From NCBI GenBank assembly GCA_018262195.1, contig JAGTRS010000001.1, positions 62,001-126,000 on the forward strand: 64,000 nt of DNA, in the 5' to 3' direction. Positions 59,660 to 64,000 of the stretch are shown here, piece after piece; the first letter of the stretch is position 1, and the number at the start of each line of letters is the position of its first letter. Below the pieces are notes generated by a model. That model made no database searches. It saw only the letters and a list, made by a program, of their open reading frames with translations, and was not told the DNA's origin. The position numbers were made by a program, and so were the translations under genes. This DNA comes from Pseudomonadota bacterium (GTDB lineage Bacteria > Pseudomonadota > Gammaproteobacteria > Burkholderiales > Rhodocyclaceae).

Positions 59660-60112
59660 ATGACCATCCAATCACGACCCGCCCGCCTGCTCTGCCGCCT
59701 TGTACCGCTGGCAATATTGTTGGCCGCCACCAACCTCTACGCCGACTCACCAATTTCCGTTTCCCTGACCGGTGCCGCCGAGGTGCCGCCAGTGACCACC
59801 GCGGCCACCGGCATGGTGAACATCAGCGTTATGCCGAATCGCACCGTCAGCGGCAGTATCGACACCAGGGGCATGGTCCCGACGATGGCGCACATCCATG
59901 AGGGCGCCGTCGGCAAGAATGGGCCGCCGATCATCACCCTGATCAAAAAGGACGAGAACGTTTTCACCGTCCCGGCCGATGCCAGATTCAGCGAAGCCCA
60001 ATACACCAGCTACCTGGCCGGCAATATGTACGTGAACGTGCATAGCCAGGCTTATCCGAACGGCGAAATCCGCGCCCAGCTGCCCGGCAAGCCGATACGC
60101 ATCGCCAATTGA
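59660..60112 (+). CDS. CHRD domain-containing secreted protein
   Basis: PISVSLTGAAEVPPVTTAATGMVNISVMPNRTVSGSIDTRGM...AHIHEGAVGKNGPPIITL...YVNVHSQAYPNGEIRAQL. Confidence 0.92.
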   Translation: MTIQSRPARLLCRLVPLAILLAATNLYADSPISVSLTGAAEVPPVTTAATGMVNISVMPNRTVSGSIDTRGMVPTMAHIHEGAVGKNGPPIITLIKKDENVFTVPADARFSEAQYTSYLAGNMYVNVHSQAYPNGEIRAQLPGKPIRIAN

Positions 60113-60133
60113 CCTGAACCCCGAGGACTAACC

Positions 60134-60331
60134 ATGAAAAAACTACTCGTACTGATGCTCGCCGTCGGTAGTCTGCTCTCCGGCTGCGTCGTTTACGACA
60201 CGCCATACCGGGATAGCGGCGAACATCGCCGGGATCGCGATGGCGGCCCGAATCGAGGCGAACGGGATCATGACCGCGATGGTGTTCCGGATAGCCAGGA
60301 CAGGCGTCCGAATAACCCCAGCCGATACTGA
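60134..60331 (+). CDS. Small lipoprotein with Asp-rich tail
   Basis: MKKLLVLMLAVGSLLSGCVVYD lipobox; DRDGVPDSQDRRPNNP Ca-binding-like. Confidence 0.75.
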   Translation: MKKLLVLMLAVGSLLSGCVVYDTPYRDSGEHRRDRDGGPNRGERDHDRDGVPDSQDRRPNNPSRY

Positions 60332-60546
60332 GAAATCACATCCGTTGATCAGCTGACTACCGAATTTCCCTGTAAAAGCGGGACTCCCGGCGACTATTGC
60401 ATCATCGTCGCCATCCACTGGCGGACCATCCTGATCAACGGTGACTTCATCACCAGCCACTTCATTCCCTGAAGCAGGCAGCGCTTGGGAACAAGCCGGT
60501 TTTCCCGTTGTCCAGCGTAGACCAGGCCGCAAAGGCGGAGACAGGC

Positions 60547-61982
<1,436 letters not shown>

Positions 61983-61986
<4 letters not shown>

Positions 61987-63446
61987 ACTGCGCCACCGAA
62001 TCGCACGCCTATGTGATCTTCGGGGCAACGGGCAATCTGGCAATGGCCAAGCTCCTGCCTGCCTTGTACCAGTTGCACCGCCTCGGGCAGCTGGCGCCGG
62101 ATGTCCGCATTCTCGGTTGCGGTCGCACGCCTTATACGCGAGATGGCTGGCATGGCGAAGTGCGGCAGCGTCTGGAGGTCAGCGATCCGGTACTGGTCGA
62201 CAGCTTTCTCCAGCGCCTCGACTATCTCGCCGGCAACCTGGAAGACACGGTCTTCTATCAGGCGCTGGACAGCTGGATTGGCGCCGGCGAATGCGGCAGC
62301 AACGTGATTTTCTACCTCTCGGTCAGCCCTGCGTTCTACGCGCCGATCACCGTCAGGCTGGCCCAGGCCGGTTTGCTGGCGGAGCGCACTGGCTGGCGGC
62401 GGATGGTGATCGAAAAACCCTTCGGCCACGACCTCCAATCGGCCCGCGACTTGCAGCATGAGCTCAATACGCACCTGAAAGAAGAGCAGATTTACCGGAT
62501 CGATCATTACGTTGGCAAGGAATCCGTCCAGAACCTGTTGGTACTGCGCTTTGCCAACATGATCCTCGAACCCTTGTGGAACCGGCACTACATCGACCAG
62601 GTTCAGATCACGCATGCCGAAACCATTGGTCTGGATGGGCGAGCCAATTACTACGACCGGCATGGCGGCGCGACGCGCGACATGATCCAGAGCCACCTGC
62701 TGCAGGTTCTCGCCTTGCTGGCGATGGAGCCGCCGGTCTCGCTGGAGGCCGAGTCGCTGCGTGATGAAAAGGTCAAGGTGATGCGCTCGATTCGCCGACT
62801 TGAGGCACCACAACTGGCCAGCCACGCGGTGCGTGCCCAGTACGCCGGCTATCAGCAGGAAACCGGCGTCGCCGCCGGCAGCCATACCGAGACCTATGCC
62901 GCGCTGAAGCTCTACGTGGATAACTGGCGCTGGCGCGACGTGCCCTTCTATCTGCGCACCGGCAAGCGCCTCAAGGAACGGCGTTCGATGGTTGCCGTGC
63001 GTTTCCGCGAACCGCCAATGCAGCTGTTTCAGGGAACCGGCGCCTCTGCCGTGCACCCGAACTGGCTGCTGATCGGCATTCAGCCGGACGATGTGGTGCA
63101 GATGGAAATATCGGCCAAGGTGCCCGGCCAGGAAACGCGCACCCGTCAGATATCGATGGATGCCTCGGTCGGCAATCCTGGCGAACGCAAGGCCGATGCA
63201 TACGAAGACTTGCTGATGGATGTCATTCAAGGCGATCGATCCCTCTTCCTGCGCTATGACGAGGTGAAGGCGGCGTGGAATGTCGTCGATCCTGTCATGC
63301 GCGGCTGGGCCGAGGATGAACGCCCGCCATTGCAGTATCCGGTCGGCAGTTGGGGCCCGAAAGCAGCCGACCAGATATTTGGTCAGGCAGACCGGTCATG
63401 GCGGCAGACATTAAGCTGCAATGGCAAACCGGAAGGCGAAATCTGA
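61983..63446 (+). CDS. zwf: Glucose-6-phosphate dehydrogenase
   Basis: VIFGATGNLAMAKLLPALY, RIDHYVGKESVQNLLVLRFAN; ATGA overlap with gnd. Confidence 0.95.
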
Positions 63447-64000
63447 TGCTGCCGGTCAACACCAAAATATTGGCAAATCCGGAGGAGGTAGCCGCTCAGG
63501 CCTGCCGCATCATCATCGCCGAAGCCGAGGCCGCGATTCGCGAACGGCAGGTATTTCGTATCGTTCTGGCAGGTGGCAGCACGCCGCAGCGGACCTATGA
63601 AATGCTCGCCGGAATGGTTCAGGACTGGCGTGCCTGGGAAATATTCTGGAGCGACGAACGCTGCCTGCCGGCGGACCACCCCGGACGAAATTCACAGTTG
63701 GCACACGAGGTCTGGCTGGCACGCGTCGCGATACCGGCCGGGCAGATACACCTGATTCCGGCCGAACATGGTGCGGCGCGTTCAGCTGAAGAATATTCAG
63801 CCCTCATTCGAGATAAACAGCCGTTCGATCTGGTGCTGCTCGGCATGGGGGAAGATGGGCATACGGCCAGTCTGTTTTCGGCGAACAGCAACCCCGCCAC
63901 CCCGGTGATCGCGGTGCACAGCTCCCCCAAGCCACCCAGCGAGCGGGTCAGCCTGAACTTCCAGACATTGCGGGCCTGCCGCAAGCAACTGGTCCTGGTC
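63446..64000 (+). CDS. pgl: 6-phosphogluconolactonase (truncated by window end)
   Basis: LAGGSTPQRTYEML, FWSDERCLPADHPGRNSQLA, LGMGEDGHTASLF; TGATG coupling with zwf. Confidence 0.93.
   Translation, partial: MLPVNTKILANPEEVAAQACRIIIAEAEAAIRERQVFRIVLAGGSTPQRTYEMLAGMVQDWRAWEIFWSDERCLPADHPGRNSQLAHEVWLARVAIPAGQIHLIPAEHGAARSAEEYSALIRDKQPFDLVLLGMGEDGHTASLFSANSNPATPVIAVHSSPKPPSERVSLNFQTLRACRKQLVLV

Noticed and set aside
60350-60472. Open frame reading ...GDYCIIVAIHWRTILINGDFITSHFIP before gnd
   Set aside because: No ATG/GTG with Shine-Dalgarno and no recognisable family; cannot be supported as a gene.

Overview
The window is GC-rich betaproteobacterial chromosome, probably Rhodocyclaceae-like (inferred from gene content only). 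It is densely coding. Left part: metal-efflux genes (HlyD-type adaptor, TolC, His-rich small protein), housekeeping genes (rlmJ, fliW, tex, hslO), a rimO that reads as broken, and a DUF1538 membrane protein with two PII-like proteins. Middle: large PAS sensor kinases, a tRNA-Val, and a Crp/Fnr-PAS regulator upstream of CheB/CheR-PAS and hybrid kinase genes. Right: an 8.8 kb NdvB-like cyclic glucan synthase followed by a long run of stress-type genes (BON, DUF883, orphan EncFtn-type ferritin, DUF3309, SYLF, serine protease, CbpA/CbpM, phosphoketolase, transaldolase, CHRD, gnd-zwf-pgl). The strongest unexplained signal is a 16-bp inverted-repeat motif, TGTNNGNNNNCNNACA, at seven intergenic sites (four exact, three with 1-2 changes at the outer bases). 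Most have a -10-like hexamer 36-37 nt from the motif start, the geometry of a class II Crp/Fnr promoter (centre at -41.5). One site lies in front of the Crp/Fnr-PAS gene itself, so I propose an apparently undescribed general-stress regulon controlled by that protein. All reading was by eye; no searches were run.
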